Shown here one piece after another: positions 8,872-16,769 of a DNA stretch of 32,751 nucleotides. The DNA comes from Kiritimatiellia bacterium (lineage in GTDB: Bacteria; Verrucomicrobiota; Kiritimatiellia; RFP12; UBA1067), in the NCBI GenBank assembly GCA_017631385.1, contig JAGBTH010000025.1, positions 1 to 32,751 of the forward strand, given 5' to 3'. A model generated the notes under the pieces. The model saw only the letters and a program-made list of their open reading frames with translations, was not told where the DNA came from and did not search any database. The translations under genes and the position numbers were made by a program. Position 1 is the first letter of the stretch. The number at the start of each line of letters is the position of its first letter.

Positions 8872-9999
8872 TCAGACCTTAAGGAATATTTTCTTACGAT
8901 AGAAGAAATATAAAATTACCCAAAGAACAACAATACTAATGGCTCTATCAGCTACAGGAGCCCAAAGCGCACTAGCCTCACCGATCTCTTTAATTATTCC
9001 ACCGAAGAAATATTTAGTTATTCCACCAAACCAAATAAATCTTACCATCAAATAGATTGTAATCGAATTCATACCGATAACCATAAAAGGAAACGCCCAC
9101 TTCTTAAGCCCCCAAACATCGATTATATGGTAGAAGATGGCCAACATCGCAGTCGAATAAGCCGCAGCGGCAAGAACGAATGAAGGCGACCAAAGACTCT
9201 TAACAATCTTATCTCCCATAACGAAAATGAACAATGCATCTAAAGCTAAAAGACCGACAAATCCAGAAAGAAGAACTAAAGTCTTCTTAACAGGCTTAAA
9301 GTTATCGGATTTTAGGAGGGAACCCGCCGTCATACCGAGGAGCGCCATCGCTACGCCACCAGCAAATGCAAAGAGTGACTCAGGATCGTAAAGCGGACGA
9401 AAGATGTGCTTAGCCATAAGAGTACGATCAAGCCACGAAACGATATTATATTCTACCGCGTATGTATCACACCCTTGAGGCGCGCCAGGAGCCGTAACAA
9501 AGCGCAAAACGCCCCAATATCCAAAGAGAAGCGCTAAGGTTATAACGCCACGAAGCCAGGACTTTTTAACATGATAAAATATAACCGCACCTATCGCCCA
9601 GCTAAGACCAATAAAGCCTAAAACACTGGGAATGCGAAATTCCGGCTTAAATTCCCTAAAAACGCCATTATAAAGCATACCTAATACAAAAAGTATCACA
9701 GCTCTCTGGAGTATCTTTAAGTGAATCTGAAGAGATGTGCGACCATTAGCCTCTTGTGAAGAAAGCGAGAAAGGCCACGATACACCCGCTAAAAAGAGAA
9801 AGAGCGGGAATATCGTATCGTGATGACGTAAGCCCTCCCACGGAACATGGCTCATCTGCTTAACTATTTCGCAGTCACCACATCCAAAGGCCTTACAAAT
9901 CATTGTAATTAGCCCAGCGCCACCAATGATGAAAAACATATCGAAGCCGCGAAGAGCGTCTATCGACATAAGTCTAACTTTATTTTCTTTCTTTTCCAT
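8872..9999 (-). CDS. DUF5009 / HGSNAT-like membrane acyltransferase
   Basis: A 375-residue polytopic membrane protein with about ten hydrophobic segments. The N-terminal motif SIDALRGFDMFFIIGG and the following HDTIFPLFLFLAGVS match the COG4299/DUF5009 family, relatives of heparan-alpha-glucosaminide N-acetyltransferase. These proteins move acyl groups, probably from acetyl-CoA, across the membrane onto sugars; the substrate here is unknown. The conserved His in the HDT segment is the candidate acceptor of the acetyl group by analogy with human HGSNAT. AAAGGT lies before the ATG and hisC ends 14 bp upstream, so it is the last gene of the lipoprotein-hisC-DUF5009 operon. The family is common in gut Bacteroidetes and PVC bacteria that use host or algal glycans. 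Confidence 0.85.
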   Translation of the reverse strand: MEKKENKVRLMSIDALRGFDMFFIIGGAGLITMICKAFGCGDCEIVKQMSHVPWEGLRHHDTIFPLFLFLAGVSWPFSLSSQEANGRTSLQIHLKILQRAVILFVLGMLYNGVFREFKPEFRIPSVLGFIGLSWAIGAVIFYHVKKSWLRGVITLALLFGYWGVLRFVTAPGAPQGCDTYAVEYNIVSWLDRTLMAKHIFRPLYDPESLFAFAGGVAMALLGMTAGSLLKSDNFKPVKKTLVLLSGFVGLLALDALFIFVMGDKIVKSLWSPSFVLAAAAYSTAMLAIFYHIIDVWGLKKWAFPFMVIGMNSITIYLMVRFIWFGGITKYFFGGIIKEIGEASALWAPVADRAISIVVLWVILYFFYRKKIFLKV

Positions 10000-10013
10000 T
10001 TTTATCTACCTTT

Positions 10014-11048
10014 TTATGCTTTAAGTTTCTTTAAGGTTAAAAGTAATTTATACATCTCATCAAGCGTACCAATCGTTATACGCAATCTATCACCGGTAAG
10101 AGGTCCTGGGAAATATCGCACAAATATATTGCGCTTACGTAAAGCGTCGAATAAATCCGCCGCCGCCATTCCTTTAGGACGCGCAAAAACGAAGTTAGCT
10201 TCACTAGGTAAAACATCCCAACCTAACTTTTTAAGCTCAGTTACAAACGCTTCACGTGTTTGAACAACCTTTTTAACGGTTTTAGCGTGATACGCGCGAT
10301 CCTTAATAGCAGCTAGCGCTACGGCCTGCGCTATAGCATCGACATTATACGAGTCTTTAATTTTATAAAGAGCTTCGATTAAATCTTTAGGCCCGACACA
10401 ATACCCAACGCGCAATCCCGCTAGAGAATAACTCTTAGAGAATGTACGCATTACGATAATATTATTATTTTTAGGCGCGATCGCTAATTTCATGCAATTT
10501 TCTTTAGCGAAATCGCCATACGCCTCATCAACAATAACAACGCCTTTAAACTTTTTGGCGAAAGCAGATATCTTTTTAGGCGATGTAAATCCACCAGTCG
10601 GTGCATTAGGATTAGTCCATAGAAAAAGCGACGCGTTATCGGGAATATCAATTTTAGCTGATTCTACTGAAGAGCCCACCCATTTTACATCGCGAATCGC
10701 CGCGAGTGTTTTGTATAGAGAATAACTAGGGTCTAACGAAGCTATCATCTCATCATTTTCAACAAACGCCCGCGCCGCAAGAGTAAGAATCTCATCAGAG
10801 CCATTACCTACAAAAACGTTCTCTACCTTTGCTCCATTAATTGATGCAATAGCTTCGCGCAGAGCCATAAATACAGGATCAGGATAACGCCTTAACTTAT
10901 CAAGATCAAAATCCTTTAAAACCTTAGCGCACTTAGGCGAAGGCGGATAGGGATTCTCGTTAGTATTAAGCTTTATAACCGACTTTGACTTCGGCTGTTC
11001 GCCCGGCGTATACGCTTCAAGATTTGCTGTCGCTTTTGTTATTCTCAT
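10014..11048 (-). CDS. hisC: Histidinol-phosphate aminotransferase
   Basis: PLP enzyme converting imidazole acetol phosphate and glutamate to histidinol phosphate in histidine synthesis; relatives also transaminate aromatic acids. The 344-residue protein has the family pattern LNTNENPYPPSP, GNGSDEIL (phosphate binding), TNPNAPTG, VDEAYGDFA, and SKSYSLAGLRVGY with PLP-binding Lys205. The start chosen begins MRITKATANLEAYTPG, which matches the usual N-terminus and has AAAGAAAG upstream; an in-frame ATG nine codons earlier (to 11075) adds MRLLKKVKV, which looks like read-through of the upstream gene. With this start it overlaps the second lipoprotein gene by 32 bp. No other his biosynthesis genes are nearby. 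Confidence 0.93.
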   Translation of the reverse strand: MRITKATANLEAYTPGEQPKSKSVIKLNTNENPYPPSPKCAKVLKDFDLDKLRRYPDPVFMALREAIASINGAKVENVFVGNGSDEILTLAARAFVENDEMIASLDPSYSLYKTLAAIRDVKWVGSSVESAKIDIPDNASLFLWTNPNAPTGGFTSPKKISAFAKKFKGVVIVDEAYGDFAKENCMKLAIAPKNNNIIVMRTFSKSYSLAGLRVGYCVGPKDLIEALYKIKDSYNVDAIAQAVALAAIKDRAYHAKTVKKVVQTREAFVTELKKLGWDVLPSEANFVFARPKGMAAADLFDALRKRNIFVRYFPGPLTGDRLRITIGTLDEMYKLLLTLKKLKA

Positions 11049-11424
11049 CACTTTTACTTTCTTTAGCAGCCTCATCTAGCACTAATTCTGCGCTAGTATG
11101 AATAACGTGGCGCTTCATAAAAAGTATAAAAACGCTCTCGTCATCCCAAAAGCTTTGTAAAGATTTTACAGTCTTAACACCGTATTTTTCGGAAATCTGA
11201 TCTAGGATTTTCAAATTATTTTCAATTGTCGCAGTCTCACAAAAGAATTTTGTCGATACTTGATTGACTTTTTCTGGATTACCCGAAGCTATCGGTATTA
11301 AATTTAAAAAATACCATGAAGAATTAGATACGACTACCATTGTATGATCACCAGCTTGACTATACTCAATAGTTGCACACCCTGAGAAAACAAGTCCCAT
11401 CAATACAGCAAGTATTTTTTTCAT
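11017..11424 (-). CDS. Lipoprotein with VSN..WY motif (second of a tandem pair)
   Basis: A 135-residue predicted lipoprotein: a short basic N-terminus, a hydrophobic core and lipobox FSGC with Cys16 as the lipidation site. The mature part contains VVVSNSSWYFLNLIPIASGN, clearly related to the segment at the same place in the upstream neighbour. The last 25 residues are rich in Lys, Ser, Asp and Glu. It overlaps the upstream lipoprotein gene by 4 bp (ATGA) and overlaps hisC downstream. Function is unknown; the pair probably arose by duplication and sits in the cell envelope. It may match a lipoprotein family found in several PVC genomes, but I cannot name it with confidence. Confidence 0.8.
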   Translation of the reverse strand: MKKILAVLMGLVFSGCATIEYSQAGDHTMVVVSNSSWYFLNLIPIASGNPEKVNQVSTKFFCETATIENNLKILDQISEKYGVKTVKSLQSFWDDESVFILFMKRHVIHTSAELVLDEAAKESKSDENNKSDSKS

Positions 11425-11837
11425 TTCACCTCCTTTTTCGAGGCTAAAACACCACTTAACTGAATTTCTTTATAAGTAAAAATATATGGTAAAGGTATTG
11501 GAATATTCGTTCCTGGAAATTCAAACAATACTGTCTCATGAGTACGATATGAAACACTTACAGGCTTAACATCTTTTTGACCAGCTACATAAGAGAAAAA
11601 GCGACTTTGAATCTTATCCATAGTTACATCATTACGAAAAATGACCCATGGCGTATACCGCTCTTCACAAGCATTACCACTCGCTAGAGGTAGAAAATGA
11701 AAAAGATACCAACCATAATTAGAAACCAGCACATGCTCTTCACCAGTCGTTTGTAAACGCCCTTTTTCAATAGAAAAGCACCCAGTTACTATTATAGTTA
11801 AGAGAACTAAAAAACTAAACTTTATATAACACCACAT
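11421..11837 (-). CDS. Lipoprotein with VSN..WY motif (first of a tandem pair)
   Basis: A 138-residue predicted lipoprotein starting MWCYIKFSFLVLLTIIVTGC, with lipobox VTGC and Cys20. The mature part has VLVSNYGWYLFHFLPLASGN, which shares the VSN..WY....P.ASGN pattern with the next gene. The rest is divergent and includes a Pro-rich stretch (FPGTNIPIPLPYI). It is the first gene after a good -35/-10 pair but has no strong ribosome binding site. The end overlaps the start of the second lipoprotein gene by 4 bp. No function can be assigned; an outer-membrane or periplasmic location is inferred from the lipobox. Confidence 0.8.
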   Translation of the reverse strand: MWCYIKFSFLVLLTIIVTGCFSIEKGRLQTTGEEHVLVSNYGWYLFHFLPLASGNACEERYTPWVIFRNDVTMDKIQSRFFSYVAGQKDVKPVSVSYRTHETVLFEFPGTNIPIPLPYIFTYKEIQLSGVLASKKEVK

Positions 11838-11858
11838 ACAATTTCATTCTTTATTAAT

Positions 11859-11887
11859 ATTATATCTTTTACATTCCTCGCACGCAA
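11859..11887 (-). promoter_or_regulatory. Sigma-70-type promoter of the lipoprotein-hisC operon
   Basis: TTGCGT, a spacer of exactly 17 bp, and TATAAT on the minus strand, about 21 bp before the first lipoprotein ATG. This is one of the best -35/-10 pairs in the window. Confidence 0.65.
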
Positions 11888-11902
11888 GAGGGAAAAAATA
11901 TA

Positions 11903-11911
11903 ATTATATCA
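11903..11911 (-). promoter_or_regulatory. Second extended -10 element, using the racemase stop codon
   Basis: TGATATAAT again, where TGA is the stop codon of the racemase fusion and TATAAT follows at once. It may be an additional upstream start point for the lipoprotein operon, about 65 bp before its first ATG. Confidence 0.4.
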
Positions 11912-14095
11912 TTCTACTAGAGCGTTCCAAGTTGCACCAAGTGACTCTTTAATAAATGTATTTCTTTTAGCGTCATTAGCGCCATAAGGTACGATTTTAG
12001 TCCAAACTGTATCATCGTTAAGATTACGCCCGTATTTGCATTCGCGGGTAAGATTACCATTCTTATCGAGATATTTCTTATCTAAATTTGGCGAAGGAAC
12101 CGAAATATAAGCTTTAAGGTTCATATTCCCGTTTTTTGAAAGCATTTTCTTTTTAAGAAGATTTAAGTAACATGTTTCCGCCGTCGCCAAAGCTGGGTCG
12201 ACGAAATCCATATTGGGTGATTCCTTTTTTAAATGCGAAAGAACAAATGGATAATGGGTACATCCTAAAATTATAGCTTCTAAAGCTCCCGCATCTTTAA
12301 GCACGGCATACTTAGCTAAAAGCTCTCGAAAATTCTTTACAGCAATTTTCCCCGCCTTAGGATCGCCCGCTTCAACAGCATCAGCGAGCCCCGCGCACCC
12401 CTGAGAGATAACATTAATCTTAGCTTTTATGCCTAATCTCTTCGCTTCCGCTGCAATCGTGCGCTCATACGCGCCGGAGGCGATTGTTCCAGGCGTTGCC
12501 ATAACACCAATAGAAATCGCATCCTCTGCATTGCGGATTTCGTTTAGAGAAAGCGCGCTTAAGACTCCTGCGCCAATTACACCTACAGTATCAACATCTA
12601 CTTTAGATGACCTTTCACTTACACCTTCTAAACCCCACGCTGTAGCTGTATTACACGCGATTACTAAAGCTTTCGCATTATTTTTAAGTAAAAATTCCGC
12701 ATCTGCTAAAATAAGACTTTTTAAATAATCGCTTTTACCAGCTGCCGCATAATCACCATAAGGCATATTGGCCTGATCGCCAAAATAAATGAAACTTTCA
12801 TTTTCAAAATCGGGTCTACCATCGCTATTACGCTCATAAGTGGAATTATTATATAAATCCATCGTAAGCATCTTCTCTAAAACCGTCATTCCGCCAATAC
12901 CAGAATCGAATACACCGATAGGATCATCGGCTTTTACCTTAGTTAAAAAGTCTCGCGCCATTTTAAGCGCCGCGTCAGCGCTATTGGCACATTCAACTTT
13001 AAGTCCATGATATTTAGCAGTTTCAATTGATCTCCCCCAAGCTATTACGCGCCCGCCTCGCGCCATGAATTTCTCAGCTAAAAGTATATTGTCGCCATAA
13101 AGACCTTTTTTCGCCATATCAGGCGCGACATTATGTGGAGCGAGTACGACATCTACTTTATCTAAGCCGCCCTTAGCTACAATATGCCCTACTAAAGGAA
13201 CTATATTAAATTCATTATCTTGTAAAAGTTTTTGAACAAACTTAGTTGTTTTAACGCCCAATGAAAAATCACATACTAAACCAATAGTTTTTAGCTCTTT
13301 ATTAAGAGTAGGCGTTTCCCATTTAACATCACGCCCTGTTACATACTTAATCGCGCTTTTAATAACGCCATGGTCATTAAAGTCCATCTCTGGATGCACT
13401 GTAATCGCAAAAATCTTACCCTTACCATAAGTACAAGCAAAAGCAGCAGGATGACCAGGAAACTGAATCCAAGGTTCTTCACCCATAGATTTAATACTTT
13501 TAGCGTAACTAGCTACAACAACAGTATTTAAGTCTTTTTCTTTAGTTGTTGTTTTAACGGGTACTGGACCTTGGCTATAACGAATTGGCCAAGGGCCGTT
13601 AGCAATTCCAACAATTTCGGTCGCCTTGTCATTAAAGTCAATATCGACATCAGCTTTACCTCCACATACTCCAAACGTATATGGGATAATATCCATCATA
13701 TTCTTATGCTTTTTATCGTCAGATTGCATTAAAACGCAGCATCCAGCGCAAGTTCCTATATATCCACCGCCAGAGCGGATGAACGATTTAACCTTTTCGT
13801 GACCAACTTCGCCGAGCGATTTAGAAATGCGCTGAGAGCTCCCGCCTGGCATAATTAAAAGATCAATATCATCTAGAACGCCTGAACGCACCGCCTCGCC
13901 ATCAATAAATGTAGATGTAATATTTTCCGCAATTGTCGCTATTTGAACCCATCTAAACGCGCCTTCACCGCGTGCACCATTATCAACATAAACGGCAACC
14001 TTTAGAGGTTTAACACATTCGCTAGATTGAGCTAATACACTTCCTGTATAAGCAGTTATAATAACACACACTAACAATTTTAATATTTTTGCCAT
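11909..14095 (-). CDS. Exported BPL_N (amidotransferase-like) - glutamate racemase fusion
   Basis: A 728-residue protein with four parts. Residues 1-22 form a signal peptide (MAKILKLLVCVIITAYTGSV, then LAQ). Residues about 30-255 are a BPL_N/class I amidotransferase-like domain with GTCAGC (Cys116) and HPE (His234, Glu236), a plausible Cys-His-Glu triad. Residues about 265-385 are a second alpha/beta segment I cannot name. Residues about 392-700 are a complete glutamate racemase: GVFDSGIGGM, ACNTAT with Cys481, and GCTHYP with Cys612, so both catalytic cysteines are present. Ordinary MurI is 250-290 residues, cytoplasmic and makes D-Glu for peptidoglycan. The start was chosen because AAGGAAAG lies six bases upstream; an ATG seven codons earlier would put the site inside the gene. 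The catalytic call is strong, the exported location is inferred from the signal peptide. Confidence 0.85.
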   Translation of the reverse strand: MAKILKLLVCVIITAYTGSVLAQSSECVKPLKVAVYVDNGARGEGAFRWVQIATIAENITSTFIDGEAVRSGVLDDIDLLIMPGGSSQRISKSLGEVGHEKVKSFIRSGGGYIGTCAGCCVLMQSDDKKHKNMMDIIPYTFGVCGGKADVDIDFNDKATEIVGIANGPWPIRYSQGPVPVKTTTKEKDLNTVVVASYAKSIKSMGEEPWIQFPGHPAAFACTYGKGKIFAITVHPEMDFNDHGVIKSAIKYVTGRDVKWETPTLNKELKTIGLVCDFSLGVKTTKFVQKLLQDNEFNIVPLVGHIVAKGGLDKVDVVLAPHNVAPDMAKKGLYGDNILLAEKFMARGGRVIAWGRSIETAKYHGLKVECANSADAALKMARDFLTKVKADDPIGVFDSGIGGMTVLEKMLTMDLYNNSTYERNSDGRPDFENESFIYFGDQANMPYGDYAAAGKSDYLKSLILADAEFLLKNNAKALVIACNTATAWGLEGVSERSSKVDVDTVGVIGAGVLSALSLNEIRNAEDAISIGVMATPGTIASGAYERTIAAEAKRLGIKAKINVISQGCAGLADAVEAGDPKAGKIAVKNFRELLAKYAVLKDAGALEAIILGCTHYPFVLSHLKKESPNMDFVDPALATAETCYLNLLKKKMLSKNGNMNLKAYISVPSPNLDKKYLDKNGNLTRECKYGRNLNDDTVWTKIVPYGANDAKRNTFIKESLGATWNALVE

Positions 14096-14147
14096 ATTAT
14101 CTTTCCTTGTTTTCATTTTTCATTAATTCATTATCCTCAACAAAAAA

Positions 14148-14540
14148 CTAATTAAACCCAAGCGCCTTAAAACCATCAATGTCGAAAAACGCCTCGTGCA
14201 TTCCTGTTATCCATCGAATGACAGGAACTCCTGGCAGACTCCGAATCCTATTATTTTCGATCCTTAATGATTTGCGCCAATCATTTTCCATTCTTACAGT
14301 CCAATTTCGGGCATTTATAAAAGTATTATTACGGACAACGAAGTTTTCAGTTATAGCCTTATTTTCATAAAATAAAAGATGTGCGCCGTTTATATCTGGG
14401 CGCTGATCATACCCCCAACCAAAACCTGCATCGCGACATACATCACCGTTAATCGAATCTACATAATACTCTACTGATAGCGAGACTGAAGAAATTAATA
14501 CTATTACACCAGCTAAAATAAATCTAAAACTATTCAACAT
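14148..14540 (-). pseudogene. Remnant of an exported parallel beta-helix protein (internal deletion)
   Basis: An open frame of 130 residues with a signal peptide (about 1-22) followed by YYVDSINGD, which is the usual first strand of large secreted right-handed beta-helix proteins (pectate-lyase fold, 400-700 residues). It then jumps to VCRDAGFGWGYDQRPD and NFVVRNNTFINA, segments typical of late coils in such proteins. The middle coils are missing, so it looks like an in-frame internal deletion that left head and tail joined. It starts 7 bp after the mgtC stop. It may still be expressed as a small exported protein, but an intact beta-helix enzyme is unlikely. Loss of most of the fold is inferred from family layout, not from an alignment. 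Confidence 0.55.
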
Positions 14541-14547
14541 ATAATTA

Positions 14548-15000
14548 TCACTTCCCTATATCGCTTTCAACATCATTAGCTTCATTTTCTTTAGAACGAT
14601 TAAACACAAAAAACGCACACTCTAAACCAATAAGCGATAAGGCCGTCGCCGCTAGAGCTAAAATGTACATACCCGCAGCTACAGTCATCCCTATACCCGC
14701 CGAAACCCATATACCAGCGGCTGTCGTTAATCCATGAACAGCATGACGGCGATCCATCATAATAGCGCCAGCACCGATAAAACCTATACCACTGACAATC
14801 TGCGCGGCAATACGAGCTGGATCACCCTGACCGCCAAAACCATATTGCGATAATAACATAAAAAGAGCCGAACCAATCGCAACGAGCAGATGCGTTCTTA
14901 AACCGGCGACCTTAGACCGATACTCTCGTTCTATACCTATTAAAGCGCCTAATAATGCAGCTACCAATAAACGAATTACCATTTCTCCATTACCAATCAT
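14548..15000 (-). CDS. MgtC/SapB family membrane protein
   Basis: A 150-residue inner-membrane protein with four hydrophobic segments and the MgtC signature: LLGALIGIEREYRSKVAGLRT near the N-terminus and IVSGIGFIGAGAIM with GLTTAAGIW in the middle. MgtC in Salmonella affects growth at low magnesium and inhibits the F1Fo ATP synthase; many homologues lack the C-terminal soluble domain, as here, and their role is less certain. TAGGAG lies before the ATG. An extended -10 is present in the 42-bp gap after xerD, so it can be transcribed on its own as well as from the fucI promoter. Confidence 0.9.
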   Translation of the reverse strand: MIGNGEMVIRLLVAALLGALIGIEREYRSKVAGLRTHLLVAIGSALFMLLSQYGFGGQGDPARIAAQIVSGIGFIGAGAIMMDRRHAVHGLTTAAGIWVSAGIGMTVAAGMYILALAATALSLIGLECAFFVFNRSKENEANDVESDIGK

Positions 15001-15028
15001 ATCAATCTCCTATTTTAGTTGAAGCATT

Positions 15029-15037
15029 ATTATAACA
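15029..15037 (-). promoter_or_regulatory. Extended -10 promoter element before mgtC
   Basis: The minus strand reads TGTTATAAT, a perfect TATAAT with the TGn extension, 28 bp before the mgtC ATG and in the short gap after xerD. No convincing -35 was found. Confidence 0.5.
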
Positions 15038-15042
15038 TTAAA

Positions 15043-15942
15043 TTATGCTCGCGGATGATATTTACTATGAACTTCGTCGAACTTACTAGCGTCAACGTGA
15101 GTATAGATTTGAGTAGTACCAATATCAGCGTGGCCTAGCATTTCTTGAATAGCGCGTATGTCAGCGCCGCGTTGCAACATGTGAGATGCGAAACAATGGC
15201 GTAAAACATGGGGCGAAATTCTATTAGCTGCTATTCCTACAGCTGCTGATCTTTCACGGATAATTTTAAAAATCCCCTGACGCGTAAAAGGCTTACCTAG
15301 CCTAGTAAGAAATACATAACCTAAAGCCATCGCTGACTTTGCAAATGTACCCCTCGCAAAAGAAAGATAATTTTGAAGCGCTTTCGCGGCTAAACCTCCT
15401 AATGGAACAAGACGCTCTTTAGAGCCTTTACCTAAAATGCGCAACAACTCACCATCCGAAACAATATCCTCAATCTTTAATTCACAGGTCTCGGTTACAC
15501 GTAACCCCGAACCATACATTACTTCTAAAATAGCTCTATCTCTTAAATCGCGCGGTGAATCTCCCTTAACGGAATCAATAAGCGCGAAAGTCTCTTCTTC
15601 AGATAAAACTCGCGGCAAAACTCTACCTTTTTTAGGCCTATCAACCAAATCCATAGGATCTGACGAAATAAGACGCTGCTCTAAAAGATGGCGATAAAAC
15701 ATTTTTAGCGCTACGAGTCGGCGCGCACGAGTTGTAGACGCCATAGCCCTTTTACGCTCGGCCATAAAATACTCGTCTATATCATGCCGCGTAACCTCTC
15801 CGGCTGAAGCATAACCCAGCGACTTCATTACACCCGCGAAATGGACAATATCACGCCCATACGCCTCACATGTATTAGCCGCCATTTCACGCTCAAAGCG
15901 TATGGAACTGATAAACAACTCTATTTCGTCATCAAAATTCAC
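15043..15942 (-). CDS. xerD: Tyrosine recombinase XerD/XerC
   Basis: Site-specific recombinase that resolves chromosome dimers at dif together with a partner Xer protein and FtsK. The 299-residue protein has the N-terminal SAM-like core-binding domain (about 1-95) and the catalytic domain with all six residues in place: Arg148 (GSGLR), Lys172, His245 and Arg248 (HVLRH), His271 (LGH) and Tyr280 (IYTHVD). Length and motifs fit a housekeeping Xer protein better than a phage or transposon integrase, and no att-like repeats or phage genes are nearby. XerC and XerD are hard to separate without comparison; the -SPHVLRHCFASHML- stretch favours XerD. The start overlaps the punA end by 4 bp (ATGA). Confidence 0.9.
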   Translation of the reverse strand: MNFDDEIELFISSIRFEREMAANTCEAYGRDIVHFAGVMKSLGYASAGEVTRHDIDEYFMAERKRAMASTTRARRLVALKMFYRHLLEQRLISSDPMDLVDRPKKGRVLPRVLSEEETFALIDSVKGDSPRDLRDRAILEVMYGSGLRVTETCELKIEDIVSDGELLRILGKGSKERLVPLGGLAAKALQNYLSFARGTFAKSAMALGYVFLTRLGKPFTRQGIFKIIRERSAAVGIAANRISPHVLRHCFASHMLQRGADIRAIQEMLGHADIGTTQIYTHVDASKFDEVHSKYHPRA

Positions 15943-16757
15943 AATCGTAAAATAAAATCCTCAAAAAAGGCTTTCATTTTAGTTTTAGCCTCGTTAGCAG
16001 CGTCAACGACTTCTTGATGATTCAATTCGCGTCGAGAAATACCCGCGGCAAAATTAGTCACTAAAGAAAGCCCCGCTATTTTAAAACCGCATGCCTTAGC
16101 GAAAACAGCCTCTGGAACTGTCGACATTCCTACTACATCCGCACCCTGAGCCTTATAAGAGAGAATCTCAGCAGGAGTCTCATAACATGGACCTAAAGTA
16201 TATGCATAAACACCATCCATCGCTCTTAAATCTAGCTTATTAGCTGTAGCGTGCATGAGCTCACTAAGATGCTTATTATACACCTCGGTCATATCTGGGA
16301 AACGCTCTCCCCACTCAGGATGATGCGCGCCAATAAGAGGATTTAGCCCAACAGTATTAATGTGATCTCGAATAATCACAAAATCCCCTGGCCTTAAAGC
16401 AGGATTAATGCCACCGGCAGCATTGGTAACAATTAACGTCTGACACCCCATCCTTCGAAGAATCTCAACTGGGAGAACAACGCTCTCCCAGCCTACACCT
16501 TCGTAAAAGTGCCTTCGCCCACACCATGCAGCAATACGCTTATTACCGTAGCGATATAAGATGAATTCACCCGCGTGCCCTTTAACCGTCGAAGCGCCTA
16601 AATTAGGAATATCGGAATATGAAATTCTTGCATAAACCTCATCCATAGTCAGAGCGTCGCTCCAGCCGCTTCCTAGCATTATGCCAAGATCGACTGGACG
16701 CGAAAAGCACTCATCGGGCAAACAACCCGCCGCCTTATCAAATAATAAGGTATTCAT
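15939..16757 (-). CDS. punA: Purine nucleoside phosphorylase (trimeric, PunA type)
   Basis: Splits inosine and guanosine with phosphate into the base and ribose 1-phosphate for purine salvage. The 272-residue length fits the trimeric class (about 270-290), not the hexameric DeoD (about 235). Visible motifs are LGSGWSD near residue 30 (phosphate loop), VTNAAGGINPALRPGDF around 110-126, GADVVGMSTVPEAVFA for the base and ribose, and TNFAAGI with the purine-binding Asn. It lies between fucI, 12 bp upstream, and xerD, which it overlaps by 4 bp, so it belongs to the fucI transcript. The metabolic link to fucose is not obvious. Confidence 0.93.
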   Translation of the reverse strand: MNTLLFDKAAGCLPDECFSRPVDLGIMLGSGWSDALTMDEVYARISYSDIPNLGASTVKGHAGEFILYRYGNKRIAAWCGRRHFYEGVGWESVVLPVEILRRMGCQTLIVTNAAGGINPALRPGDFVIIRDHINTVGLNPLIGAHHPEWGERFPDMTEVYNKHLSELMHATANKLDLRAMDGVYAYTLGPCYETPAEILSYKAQGADVVGMSTVPEAVFAKACGFKIAGLSLVTNFAAGISRRELNHQEVVDAANEAKTKMKAFFEDFILRL

Positions 16758-16769
16758 TTAGAATAACGA

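Noticed and set aside
15043-15942. xerD as the integrase of a prophage or integrative element
   Set aside because: It has the length and six catalytic residues of a housekeeping Xer, sits in an operon with punA and fucI, and there are no att-like repeats or phage genes. The tRNA-Leu in the window is over 12 kb away.
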